Shown here: positions 17,569 through 25,503 of the stretch, one piece after another
Numbering within the stretch: the stretch's first letter is position 1
Layout: every line of letters starts with the position of its first letter
Source of the DNA: Bacteroidota bacterium
Lineage (GTDB): Bacteria; Chlamydiota; Chlamydiia; Chlamydiales; FEN-1388
Length of the DNA: 64,000 nt
Assembly: GCA_013285825.1 (NCBI GenBank)
Contig: JABDGV010000002.1
Coordinates: forward strand, 1 to 64,000
Direction of reading: 5' to 3'
Notes under the pieces: model-generated
Database searches by the model: none
What the model saw: the letters and a program-made list of their open reading frames with translations, nothing else
What the model was told of the DNA's origin: nothing
Program-made: the position numbers and the translations under genes

Positions 17569-18481
17569 TGCTTTTAGTTGCTTTAAAATTTATTTTTTTT
17601 GGTTTTTTTTCTCCCCAAAATTCAAAAGGAAACGATTCATACAATTTCTTTAAATCACAGTTAATGGGTTTTTCACCACCCTTCATTAAAGCCTCTTCAA
17701 CGGAAGTTGCATAACTAAAGTCATATCTGCCTGTTCCGTAGTAATAATCGTGAAATTTAAAAATTTTTTCTGTTTCAGAAACTCGGAGCAGTTTAGCAGG
17801 AATTCCAAACGCTTCGGCAACGATAATCCCATGGAGCGAACTCGAAATGACAAATTTGCTATCCACAATCTTGTTTATGATGCGATCCCATGGTTCCGTA
17901 GGATAAATGACATTTTGATATTTGGTTTTTGGGAAATATTTCATGTCTGCGTAATGGGGGATTATTAAGTAGTCAAGAGAGGGATTTTCTTTTTTCTTAA
18001 ACTCCGGAAAAAGATAGGGAATGAGGAGGGCTGGATCTCCATAGATTTCAGGGCAGGGAATTCCTAATTCATACATCAAGTAATGACGCGTAAGAGGACC
18101 TCGTACAGCCCGAATATCTAATTGTGAAAAGAGATAATCTTTCTTATTGGAAATTTTCCCATTAATTCCAGAACCCCAAATCACATCGTTTGTGCGTGCA
18201 AAGGAAAAGATTGAACCGATAGCTAATAATTTCTTTTCACCTGGGTTTGGGGGAATCCCAAAAACTCTTGGATACACTACAACCTTCTCACCCACGATTC
18301 TCTCAACAATTTTTAAAGAGAGATAATCCCCAAAATTGATGAGGTGCGGCTCTCTGTAATACAAAAGAGGAAGGCCTACTTGAGGTTTTGGCTTTGAAGG
18401 CTCTGCATGGCAGACTGTCAAGGTGCAGCATAGGAGAGCTTGAAGAAGGAGGTATATCGTATTAAAATCTATTTTGAGCAT
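17555..18481 (-). CDS. polysaccharide pyruvyltransferase-family protein with signal peptide
   Basis: 308 residues. Family features (PF04230-like) are N-F-G-D-Y-L-S near the start, A-I-G-S-I-F-S-F, V-I-W-G-S-G-I-N-G, A-V-R-G-P-L-T-R, Y-G-D-P-A-L-L and the C-terminal F-V-I-S-S-S-L-H-G-I-I-V-A-E-A-F-G-I-P. Known members transfer pyruvate from phosphoenolpyruvate to sugars of surface polysaccharides in the cytoplasm. Here a hydrophobic segment at 9-25 ending C-H-A-E looks like a Sec signal peptide, which is at odds with a cytoplasmic donor. It could instead be a membrane anchor. It precedes the two propeller paralogues. Confidence 0.8.
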   Translation of the reverse strand: MLKIDFNTIYLLLQALLCCTLTVCHAEPSKPKPQVGLPLLYYREPHLINFGDYLSLKIVERIVGEKVVVYPRVFGIPPNPGEKKLLAIGSIFSFARTNDVIWGSGINGKISNKKDYLFSQLDIRAVRGPLTRHYLMYELGIPCPEIYGDPALLIPYLFPEFKKKENPSLDYLIIPHYADMKYFPKTKYQNVIYPTEPWDRIINKIVDSKFVISSSLHGIIVAEAFGIPAKLLRVSETEKIFKFHDYYYGTGRYDFSYATSVEEALMKGGEKPINCDLKKLYESFPFEFWGEKKPKKINFKATKSNANK

Positions 18482-18580
18482 AGATTCCTTTCGTGCTTTT
18501 AGTGCCGTTTTCGAGAGAGTGAAAGGGCAGGTTAGTAGAAAATAAAGTTAAAATTCAACCTTTGACTTCAATTTGCTGCT

Positions 18581-19339
18581 TTAACTTTTTTGATCTAGAC
18601 TTTTCCTGCTTGAAGAAATGTCAGCAAGCTTCAAATATTTGTAGAATGCACAGTTGGCATTGTAGAGTGAAATTTCAAAGCCCTCACGTCCATAGAAGAG
18701 CCCTCTTTTAAAGAAGTAGGAGCGAATGAATGCATAGGCACCATGAAAAAAGGCTTTAAAGCAAGAGCTGGATTTCCCTCTATTTTGTTCTGCATAAAGA
18801 GTTGTGTACTTCTGCATTTTGCTTAAAAAATCATCAACAGATGCGTACGGGATATGTTCAAGAGTATTTTGTAATTGCTTAACTTGAAATCCATCTGTAC
18901 GGATGGATTCATGGACGAAATCATCAGAAAAGCGAGTTGTTGTTCTGTTATAGAGGCGAAAGACAATATCTGGATACCAGCCGCATGCTTTGATTTCTTT
19001 GCCTCGATAAAAATTTTTTCTGCGTACTGAATAGACCGTTTGAGCATCAAGCGGCAAGGAGGTAATCTCATCGACAAGTTGAGGCGAGGCAAATTCATCG
19101 CTATCAATTGAAAAAATCCAATCATATTGAGCAAGGCTTGTTGCAATATTGTGCGTCGGTCCAAAACCAATAAATTCGTGCCTATGCAGTCGTACATTTG
19201 GAAAGGATTGTGCAATTTGGCAGGTGTTGTCATCAGAGCCTGTATCAAGGACTACAATTTCTGGAAATTTTTCAAGAGAGGCAAGCGTTCGCCAAATATA
19301 TTTCGAAGAGTTCTTTGTTAAAATAGTGGCACTGATCAT
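18581..19339 (-). CDS. family 2 glycosyltransferase (WaaE/KdtX-like)
   Basis: 252 residues. The GT-A fold start M-I-S-A-T-I-L-T-K-N-S is followed by V-V-L-D-T-G-S-D-D-N-T and the metal-binding motif F-S-I-D-S-D-E-F at about residue 78. The order and length match the WaaE/KdtX group, which adds a sugar to the lipopolysaccharide core from the cytoplasmic side. It is followed after about 100 bases by the pyruvyltransferase-like gene. Specific sugar and acceptor cannot be read from the sequence. Confidence 0.85.
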   Translation of the reverse strand: MISATILTKNSSKYIWRTLASLEKFPEIVVLDTGSDDNTCQIAQSFPNVRLHRHEFIGFGPTHNIATSLAQYDWIFSIDSDEFASPQLVDEITSLPLDAQTVYSVRRKNFYRGKEIKACGWYPDIVFRLYNRTTTRFSDDFVHESIRTDGFQVKQLQNTLEHIPYASVDDFLSKMQKYTTLYAEQNRGKSSSCFKAFFHGAYAFIRSYFFKRGLFYGREGFEISLYNANCAFYKYLKLADISSSRKSLDQKS

Positions 19340-19360
19340 GGGATGTTTAGAACTTTGGTG

Positions 19361-19825
19361 TTATCCTAGTTTAAGGCTGTCAATTGCTTTCAATACTCTG
19401 TGGACATGTCCTTCAACTTCTACTGGACGTTCGATCCAGCGAATGATCCCTTTATCATCTACGATAAAGGTTGTTCTTTCAAGAGTTTCTGAGCCATCAG
19501 CTCCTTTTTTCATAACTTTAAAAAGCCTGCAGAGCTCTTTTTTTGGATCGGGAATGAGGCTGAAATTAAGCATATGCTGATCTGCAAATTGACGGTGAGA
19601 TGCTGCATCGTCTGGAGAAATTCCCAAAACAACAATTCCTTCATTGTCTAGCGCATGCATATTGTCTCGAAAGTCGCACGCCTCTTTTGTGCAAAAGGAG
19701 GTGCCATCTTTTGGGTAAAAATAAATAACACTTGCACAGCCAAGTAAATCTTCGTGTGAAATGACGTTTCCGGACTCATCGATTGTCTCAAACTCTGGAA
19801 CAGGCTTGCCAACTTCGAGGGGCAT
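19361..19825 (-). CDS. bcp: thiol peroxidase, Bcp/PrxQ type
   Basis: 154 residues from the ATG at 19825 (MPLEVGKPVPEF), the usual Bcp N-terminus; a longer reading from 19864 adds 13 unlikely residues. It reduces hydroperoxides. The peroxidatic cysteine lies in Y-P-K-D-G-T-S-F-C-T-K-E-A-C, with a second Cys five residues on as in two-cysteine atypical PrxQ proteins. The C-terminal R-T-T-F-I-V-D segment is also typical. It lies 21 bases before the glycosyltransferase stop... that is, just upstream of that gene on the same strand. Confidence 0.9.
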   Translation of the reverse strand: MPLEVGKPVPEFETIDESGNVISHEDLLGCASVIYFYPKDGTSFCTKEACDFRDNMHALDNEGIVVLGISPDDAASHRQFADQHMLNFSLIPDPKKELCRLFKVMKKGADGSETLERTTFIVDDKGIIRWIERPVEVEGHVHRVLKAIDSLKLG

Positions 19826-19884
19826 AACTATCCTCCATAGACTTGGAAACTTAACCCGTAACACCTTTTGTCAAAATTGTACAG

Positions 19885-21684
19885 TTAGATCTTATTCAAA
19901 AGATCGATCTTATCATCGAGATTTGTAGGCAGCCGTAGAGTAAAGGTAGATCCAAAGCCTAAGGTAGATGCAACGCGAATGGTTCCAAAGTGTTTATGAA
20001 CGATCGTTTCAACGATGGATAGTCCAAGACCTGATCCGCCCAATTTTTTTGAGTGAGCTTTATCGACGGTGTAAAAACGTTGGAAAATAGACTCGAGATC
20101 GCTTTCAGGGATGCCCATTCCTCTATCTTGGATACTGACCTCAATAAAGCCCATATTTCGCTCAAGCGAGACTGTAAGTTGAGCGGGAGTAGGTGAGTAT
20201 TTAGCAGCATTATCAAGCAGGTTGTGGATCGCAGTTTCAATTAATTCTGGGTCGCAGATGATTTCATATGAGTCATTTTGATCTTGTACATGAAGCTCGC
20301 AAATACATGTGGGATAGATAGCTTTAATTGTATGAAAACAGTTTTCAGCGAGATCTCTCAATGAAATGAACGTAAGCCTTGAAAGGGGCAGGTTTTCAAT
20401 GTCGGCAAGAGTGAGAAGGTTATGGATAATTTTTGTCATCCTTCGGCAGTTTTTGACGATCTTGCCGGTAATTTCTTCTTGCGTCTCTCGAGAAAGCTGC
20501 GGATTTTCTTGGAGTGTTTCTGCAAAGCCTCTGATGACTGTAATAGGGGTTTTGAGTTCGTGTGAGGCATTAGCAATAAAATCTTTTCGCATTTGAAGCA
20601 GGCGATAGTGTACTGAGCGATCCTGAAAAACTAAAATCACCCCTTTTGCTGCCTCTCCTCTATGGGCTCGAGGCGATGCGACTAAGCTTAAATAGAGATG
20701 GTTTAAGGTTTTATGTCGGATTTCAATTTCATCGAATACAACTGCTCCGTCTGCACTGCAGCTTGCAATTGCTCGCATACACGCTTGAGGAAGTGTTTGA
20801 GGGAGTTTTTTGCCGATTATAGAACGATCTAAATCTAAAAGCTCGAGTGCGTGTGTATTGGCATAGGAAATTTCTCCCTTCTCATCTATTGCTAAAACCC
20901 CTTCTGCAAGAGATTCAAGTACCGTTTCTCTTTCGTTTCTCTCTTTTGTGACGGTTTTAATCTCAAGCTTGATGCGCTCTGATAGGGAGTTTAAGGTATT
21001 TGCTAAAATTGAAAATTCATCTCCTGGCGTCGTTTTAATCTGAATCATCGGAAGAGAAGCTAGATCTTTTCCTTCGCTATATGGTCCGATTGCGCGTGTA
21101 ATTTCTCGAATAGGGCTTGAAAGGTGGTTTAAGACAAATGCGACCATTACTGAGAAGAGCGTCAGCATGAATGAGCAGATCAAGAGAAAGCCAATTGCGA
21201 AATCGTGGTTTAAATCTCTGATATAGTCATAGGGAAATGAAAGCCTGAGCACATACTGCTTGCCGTGAGCTGTAAAGAGGCGTGCGACGTAGACAAGCTT
21301 TTGGTCGAGAAGGTGGGAGTATTCTTCTGCGTAGCCGGTCCCGTTTTGAAAAGCCTCTTCAACTTCAGGGTGGGTTGCAAACTGCAAGGGAAAGAAGAGC
21401 GGTCCCATCAGTCGTTTTGTGTGCGAGTCGTAGAGAAGCCGCCGTTCAGAATCGAGGATGCTGACGCGATAAAAAAGCTGATATTTTTGGTCGCGTAAAA
21501 TCCGCAAGAGATCTTCTATGTCATTGGATTCTTGAAGCTTTGCAATAATCTCTTCGGCCCGATCATCCATGGACCTGAAGACAATCTGCTCAACGGAATT
21601 GCGGACAAAAGGAAATATGAGTGCGAGGAAGAGGAGCAGGAGAATAAAGTAGCTGACAAATATCTTCTGGCGAAACGTCTTCAT
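19885..21684 (-). CDS. PhoR-like sensor histidine kinase
   Basis: 599 residues. Two transmembrane helices (about 8-27 and 163-187) bound a periplasmic sensor of about 135 residues. A HAMP segment (188-240) and a PAS domain (about 250-350) follow. The dimerisation domain carries A-N-A-S-H-E-L-K-T-P with phospho-acceptor His375. The ATP-binding domain shows N-L-L-D-N-A-A-K-Y-S, D-R-G-M-G-I-P and G-G-S-G-L-G-L-S-I-V. The order matches PhoR. No response regulator is adjacent, so its partner is unknown; the signal is also unknown. Confidence 0.92.
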   Translation of the reverse strand: MKTFRQKIFVSYFILLLLFLALIFPFVRNSVEQIVFRSMDDRAEEIIAKLQESNDIEDLLRILRDQKYQLFYRVSILDSERRLLYDSHTKRLMGPLFFPLQFATHPEVEEAFQNGTGYAEEYSHLLDQKLVYVARLFTAHGKQYVLRLSFPYDYIRDLNHDFAIGFLLICSFMLTLFSVMVAFVLNHLSSPIREITRAIGPYSEGKDLASLPMIQIKTTPGDEFSILANTLNSLSERIKLEIKTVTKERNERETVLESLAEGVLAIDEKGEISYANTHALELLDLDRSIIGKKLPQTLPQACMRAIASCSADGAVVFDEIEIRHKTLNHLYLSLVASPRAHRGEAAKGVILVFQDRSVHYRLLQMRKDFIANASHELKTPITVIRGFAETLQENPQLSRETQEEITGKIVKNCRRMTKIIHNLLTLADIENLPLSRLTFISLRDLAENCFHTIKAIYPTCICELHVQDQNDSYEIICDPELIETAIHNLLDNAAKYSPTPAQLTVSLERNMGFIEVSIQDRGMGIPESDLESIFQRFYTVDKAHSKKLGGSGLGLSIVETIVHKHFGTIRVASTLGFGSTFTLRLPTNLDDKIDLLNKI

Positions 21685-21719
21685 GAGTCAACTATACAGA
21701 AAATACGAAAAAGAAAGTA

Positions 21720-21792
21720 TGAGTCTTGATGGATTTGAACCATCGACCCCCTCATTAAAAGTGAGGTGCTCTAACCGCTGAGCTAAAGACTC
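21720..21792 (-). tRNA. tRNA-Lys (anticodon TTT)
   Basis: A 73-nt cloverleaf: acceptor GAGTCTT pairs with AAGACTC, D-arm GCTC/GAGC, anticodon stem CCTCA/TGAGG with loop CTTTTAA, and T-arm GATGG/CCATC around TTCAAAT. The discriminator is A and CCA is not encoded. Ten bases from tRNA-Glu on the same strand. Confidence 0.96.
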
Positions 21793-21802
21793 AAAATACT
21801 GT

Positions 21803-21877
21803 TGACCCCAAGGGGATTCGAACCCCTGTTATCGGAATGAAAATCCGGTGTCCTAGACCAGGCTAGACGATGGGGCC
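21803..21877 (-). tRNA. tRNA-Glu (anticodon TTC)
   Basis: A 75-nt cloverleaf: acceptor GGCCCCA pairs with TGGGGTC, D-arm region TCGTCTAGCCTGGTCTAGGA, anticodon loop TTTTCAT, and T-arm AGGGG/CCCCT around TTCGAAT. The anticodon stem has a C-A mismatch at its first pair (27-43). The sequence pattern CGTCTAG...GGACACCG is typical of tRNA-Glu. CCA is not encoded. Confidence 0.96.
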
Positions 21878-21978
21878 ACATTTCTCTAAATGGCCACTTT
21901 TGGAAGACGTTCATCAACCGAAAAGTGAACACAATATACTGAGGCGATCCCATTTTTCACAAGGGAATTAAGAATTAA

Positions 21979-22022
21979 GCTCGACTTTGTAAATCGCTCC
22001 ACCACATTTTATAAAGTCGAGC
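21979..22022. terminator. stem-loop downstream of frr
   Basis: GCTCGACTTT (21979-21988) pairs with AAAGTCGAGC (22013-22022) across a 24-base loop. A further partial copy, GAAGTCGAGCT, follows. It lies 40 bases past the frr stop on the minus strand, the right place for an operon end, but the long loop and lack of a clean T run make it a weak intrinsic terminator. Confidence 0.4.
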
Positions 22023-22064
22023 CAAGAAGTCGAGCTAAGAACTAGAATAAAGTCGGACCGATCT

Positions 22065-22610
22065 TTAGACCGTCATGATCTCTTTTTCTTTTGCATGAGC
22101 AACATCGTCTGCCTCTTTACATCCTTTGTCCGTTGCTTCCTGGATCTGTTTTTCTATTCGCTTAGCGTCATCCTCAGGAGTATCTTTTGATTTTTTCAGT
22201 ATTTCATTGTGATCGCGGCGTACATTTCGAATGGCGATCTTGCAAGCTTCAAGCTCTTTATGAACTTGGGATACAAGTTCTTTACGGCGAGCGCCATCAA
22301 GTTCTGGGAATACCACTCGAACGGCCTTGCCTTCAAGTACTGTGCGGATACCTAAATTAGCTTTGTTGAGCGCCTGTTCTATTGCTTTTGCATTAGAGGC
22401 ATCAAAGGGCATAATAAGGATTTGACGCGGCTCAGGAGTCGTAAACGTCGCAATATCTTTAAGACGCATTTGCGAGCCATAGACATCAACAAATACGTTT
22501 TCTAGAAGCGTTGTGCTTGCGCGTCCTGCTCGAATGCCTCGAAGCTCAAGTTTGAAATGGTCTATCACCTGAATCATGTTTTGCTTAGCGCTATTTAAGA
22601 TATCAGCCAT
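22065..22610 (-). CDS. frr: ribosome recycling factor
   Basis: 181 residues, the standard RRF length. It splits post-termination ribosomes with EF-G. Family motifs are seen: L-R-G-I-R-A-G-R-A-S (the tRNA-mimic tip arginines), F-T-T-P-E-P-R-Q-I-L-I-M-P-F-D, G-K-A-V-R-V-V-F-P-E-L-D-G-A-R-R-K-E-L, and the coiled-coil end. A TAAGGAG ribosome site precedes the ATG at 22610. Follows pyrH by about 55 bases. Confidence 0.97.
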   Translation of the reverse strand: MADILNSAKQNMIQVIDHFKLELRGIRAGRASTTLLENVFVDVYGSQMRLKDIATFTTPEPRQILIMPFDASNAKAIEQALNKANLGIRTVLEGKAVRVVFPELDGARRKELVSQVHKELEACKIAIRNVRRDHNEILKKSKDTPEDDAKRIEKQIQEATDKGCKEADDVAHAKEKEIMTV

Positions 22611-22665
22611 AGGTTTTCTCCTTATTCACTCACCATTTGCAAAAGAGATCTTTGAATAAGGTGAG

Positions 22666-23388
22666 TTATTCAATAGAAACAATAGTACCACAAGAGGGAT
22701 CTTGAAGTGCTTCTAAAATAGTTGTTTTTTCCCAAAGTTTAAAGACAAAGATTGGGATTTTAAGACTCATGCACAGGGCGATCGCTGTCGAGTCCATCAC
22801 AGAAAGATTTTTTTCGAGCACCTCTGCATAGGTGATTCTTTCAAATCGTTTAGCATTTTTATCTTTTACTGGATCGCTGGAATAAACACCTGAAACCTTT
22901 GTTGCTTTAACAACAAGGTCTGCATGAATTTCTGCTGCACGAAGTGCTGCAGCGGTGTCTGTAGTGAAAAATGGATTACCAGTGCCGCCGACAAAGATAA
23001 CGGGTTTACCTTCCGCAATTAAGTTTTGAGCTTCTGAAACGGAGATTTCTGGAGCTAGCGTTCCGCAAGGAAGAGCGCTCATTACTTTTGATTCAATATT
23101 AGCTGAGCGAAGGGCTTCTTGAAGAGCAATTCCATTGATGAGCGTTGCAAGCATACCCATGAAATCGGAAGAGACTCTTGAAATGCCGAGGTCTGAACCT
23201 TGAATTCCTCGAAATAAATTGCCGCCGCCCAAGACGATGCCAACTTCAATTTTGTGGTTTAAAAGTTCGGCAATGGATTTTGCAAGCCTGGAGAGAGTGT
23301 CTCCACACAGCCCTAGGTGTTCATCGCCTTTGAGCATCTCTCCAGAAATTTTGAGTAAGATGCGGCGAGGTAGTGATTGAGGTGGCAT
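22666..23388 (-). CDS. pyrH: uridylate kinase
   Basis: 240 residues. It phosphorylates UMP to UDP. The amino-acid-kinase fold shows R-I-L-L-K-I-S-G-E-M-L near the N-terminus, G-I-V-L-G-G-G-N-L-F-R-G, the segment F-V-G-G-T-G-N-P-F-F-T-T-D-T-A-A-A-L-R-A and V-K-A-T-K-V-S-G-V-Y-S-S-D-P. Located after tsf with a terminator hairpin in between, so it may have its own promoter or be attenuated. Confidence 0.97.
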   Translation of the reverse strand: MPPQSLPRRILLKISGEMLKGDEHLGLCGDTLSRLAKSIAELLNHKIEVGIVLGGGNLFRGIQGSDLGISRVSSDFMGMLATLINGIALQEALRSANIESKVMSALPCGTLAPEISVSEAQNLIAEGKPVIFVGGTGNPFFTTDTAAALRAAEIHADLVVKATKVSGVYSSDPVKDKNAKRFERITYAEVLEKNLSVMDSTAIALCMSLKIPIFVFKLWEKTTILEALQDPSCGTIVSIE

Positions 23389-23433
23389 GAGTTACTACAT
23401 TAGTTTTGTAATTTGAAGAGTGCACGAAAGAAA

Positions 23434-23468
23434 AGAAAAAATCCAGCTTTCAGAAGAAAGCTGGATTG
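23434..23468 (-). terminator. intrinsic terminator between tsf and pyrH
   Basis: A perfect 12-bp stem AATCCAGCTTTC/GAAAGCTGGATT (23441-23452 and 23457-23468) with a 4-base loop. Read on the minus strand it is followed by a T run (complement of 23435-23440). It lies between the tsf stop (23496) and the pyrH start (23388), so part of the rpsB-tsf transcripts should end here. Confidence 0.85.
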
Positions 23469-23495
23469 TGAATAAGGCAAACTAACTAAAAGAAC

Positions 23496-24341
23496 CTACT
23501 GAGCGACGGCCCAGCGGACGAAGCCGATAACTTCGACATCTTTTCCGCGAGTTTTACCTTCACGCTTCACAAATTCACCGACTGACACGGAGTCATCGCG
23601 AATATATTTTTGGCGTGTAAGGCATGCCTGATCGAAGAAAGCATTGATCTTGCCATCGATAATTTTGTCCATAATATGGGCAGGCTTTCCAGCGACTTGC
23701 TCTCGAGCAATTTCCCGCTCTTTAGTGATAACTTCAGGAGCGATTTTTTCAGGAGAGAGAAACTCAGGAGAGGCAGCTGCCACATGCATAGCAACGGCTT
23801 TAGCGAGCTCTTCTTCACCAGCGCCTTTGAGCTGAACAGCTGTCAGCAGTTTACCGCCCATATGGGAGTAAATGCCGATGGACGTTCCAGGCTCTTTCTT
23901 CATCAACTGAATTCTGCGAATTTGAATGTTTTCGCCGATCGTTTGAATAAGAAGGGAGCGAAGCTGGTCAATAGTGATGCTCTTATCTTTAGAGTAAGGC
24001 TGATGAAGAAACGCTTCTAAAGAAGCTGGATGGGTTGAAGCCACCTCTTCAGCAACTTGGATGCAGAACTGTTTGAACTTTTCGTTTTGAGCGACAAAGT
24101 CAGTTTCTGCATTGATCTCTACGAGCGCAACAAAAGATTGAGTATCTTTTGCAACAATTGCTCCTTCCTTGGTTTCACGGCCCTGTTTTTTAACGCCAGA
24201 TGCCATTCCAGCCTTTCGGAGGATTTCAATTGCTGTATCAATATCGCCTTTAGCTTCGTCAAGAGCCTCTTTGCACTTGGCCATGCCAACGCCAGTTCTA
24301 TCTCGGAGCTCTTTAATGAGAGCTGGAGTGACTTGTGTCAT
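23496..24341 (-). CDS. tsf: translation elongation factor Ts
   Basis: 281 residues, the usual EF-Ts length. It exchanges GDP on EF-Tu. Motifs seen are L-R-D-R-T-G-V-G-M-A-K-C-K-E-A-L at 11-26, I-E-I-L-R-K-A-G, and E-I-N-A-E-T-D-F-V-A-Q-N, the conserved core in contact with EF-Tu. Preceded by an AAGGAG ribosome site overlapping the rpsB end; five bases separate the two genes. Confidence 0.97.
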   Translation of the reverse strand: MTQVTPALIKELRDRTGVGMAKCKEALDEAKGDIDTAIEILRKAGMASGVKKQGRETKEGAIVAKDTQSFVALVEINAETDFVAQNEKFKQFCIQVAEEVASTHPASLEAFLHQPYSKDKSITIDQLRSLLIQTIGENIQIRRIQLMKKEPGTSIGIYSHMGGKLLTAVQLKGAGEEELAKAVAMHVAAASPEFLSPEKIAPEVITKEREIAREQVAGKPAHIMDKIIDGKINAFFDQACLTRQKYIRDDSVSVGEFVKREGKTRGKDVEVIGFVRWAVAQ

Positions 24342-24346
24342 AAATC

Positions 24347-25135
24347 CTACTCCTTGCCTTCAAAGAGTTCGATCGCTTCTACCATCTCTTCACGGTCTGC
24401 TTTCAATGATTCTGCGGGGGTTTCCTGATCTTCTTTATTTTCAGTAAAAAGAAGTTCGTTTTTCTTCTCAATGATTGCATTTGTGATGGTATCAAGAACG
24501 AGCTTGATGCTGCGTGTCGAGTCATCGTTGCAAGGGATAACGAGGTCAATAGGATCGGGATCTGAGTTGGTATCGATTAAAGCCATAACTGGAATTTTAA
24601 GCTTGCGAGCTTCAGCTACTGCGATATCTTCCAAGCCTGGGTCGACAACAATCACAAGACCTGGAGGCTTGCGCATAGCGCGAACGCCTGAGAGGTTCTT
24701 TTCGAGCTTGATTTGGTCTTTAGCCATGAGTGAAAGCTCTTTCTTTGTGACGCCTTCGCCGCCTTGAGCAATCTTTTTCTCGATGCGATCGAGTTTTTTT
24801 ACAGATTGTCGAAGAGTTGCAAGGTTTGTCAGCATGCCGCCGAGCCAACGCTCAGAAACATAAAATTCGCCTGCGAGTTCTGCTTGCTCGCGAACAATTG
24901 CTTTTGCAGCTTTTTTTGTACCAACAAAGAGAATAGATTTACGAGAAGCTACTACATCTTGTGCCAGCTTGCACGCATTTTTCAACTGCTGCAATGTTTT
25001 TGCAAGGTCGATGATATAGATGCCGTTTCGCTCACCATAGATGTATACTTTCATCTTTGGGTTCCAACGCTGTCTTTGGTGTCCAAAGTGTGCGCCTGCC
25101 TCTACGAGGTCTTTAATAGTTACTTGTGATGCCAA
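24347..25135 (-). CDS. rpsB: 30S ribosomal protein S2
   Basis: 262 residues. Family motifs are present: G-A-H-F-G-H-Q-R-Q-R-W-N-P-K-M-K near the start, I-L-F-V-G-T-K-K-A-A, R-W-L-G-G-M-L-T-N and the C-terminal P-V-M-A-L-I-D-T-N-S-D-P. An acidic C-terminal tail (about 230-262) extends past the core. It is first in the rpsB-tsf-pyrH-frr order. The region upstream (25136-25503) contains a large palindrome. Confidence 0.97.
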   Translation of the reverse strand: MASQVTIKDLVEAGAHFGHQRQRWNPKMKVYIYGERNGIYIIDLAKTLQQLKNACKLAQDVVASRKSILFVGTKKAAKAIVREQAELAGEFYVSERWLGGMLTNLATLRQSVKKLDRIEKKIAQGGEGVTKKELSLMAKDQIKLEKNLSGVRAMRKPPGLVIVVDPGLEDIAVAEARKLKIPVMALIDTNSDPDPIDLVIPCNDDSTRSIKLVLDTITNAIIEKKNELLFTENKEDQETPAESLKADREEMVEAIELFEGKE

Positions 25136-25172
25136 GCCTTGTCCCTTTATATTTGCGGTAGGCCGCTAAAAC

Positions 25173-25304
25173 AATAACAGGGTGCTTTTGCACGCCGTGG
25201 CACTATCTTAAAAGATCTTCATCTTGACAATAGCTTTTAGCTATTGTCTTCGATTCAGATCTTATAATCTAGCGCCACGACGCTTCAAAATCACCTGTGT
25301 TATT
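25173..25304. repeat. 132-bp imperfect palindrome upstream of rpsB
   Basis: The arms run inward from AATAACAG (25173) and from CTGTGTTATT (ending 25304), with GCCGTGGC/GCGCCACGA, AAGATCT/AGATCTT and a central perfect stem GACAATAGCT/AGCTATTGTC. Arms are about 64 bases with several mismatches and one small indel. It lies in the 368-base gap between rpsB and the divergent ATPase gene. It may be a MITE-like element or a structured leader for rpsB. The rest of that gap (25305-25454) holds a 6-bp ATCCGA/TCGGAT hairpin but no gene. Confidence 0.75.
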
Positions 25305-25454
25305 CTTCTACCGACCTACCTGTTAACACGGCATCTCCCTTAAAATTGGAAGATTTCGGTCTTGGTTAAATATCCGATTATCTCGGATTAGGGAGGAGTA
25401 TATACAGGTAAGTTTTAAATGCGCAATATTATTTAGATTGCGTTTACTTGGACA

Positions 25455-25502
25455 GTTGGAGTACACTCCAACTTAAGACATAAAAAAGTGGAGTACACTC
25501 CA
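25455..25502 (+). promoter_or_regulatory. tandem operator-like palindromes overlapping the ATPase gene start
   Basis: The 16-mer TTGGAGTACACTCCAA (7-bp arms, 2-base centre) lies at 25456-25471. A second copy of its core, TGGAGTACACTCCA, is at 25489-25502, two bases before the ATG at 25504. The centres are 32 bases apart (about three helical turns). The second site covers the GGAG likely used for ribosome binding. This arrangement suggests a dimeric repressor, possibly autoregulation; the binding protein is unknown. Confidence 0.6.
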
Positions 25503-25503
25503 A

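Noticed and set aside
23610..24428. Plus-strand frames opposite tsf (136 and 123 codons)
   Set aside because: They mirror the conserved EF-Ts frame and have no start context.
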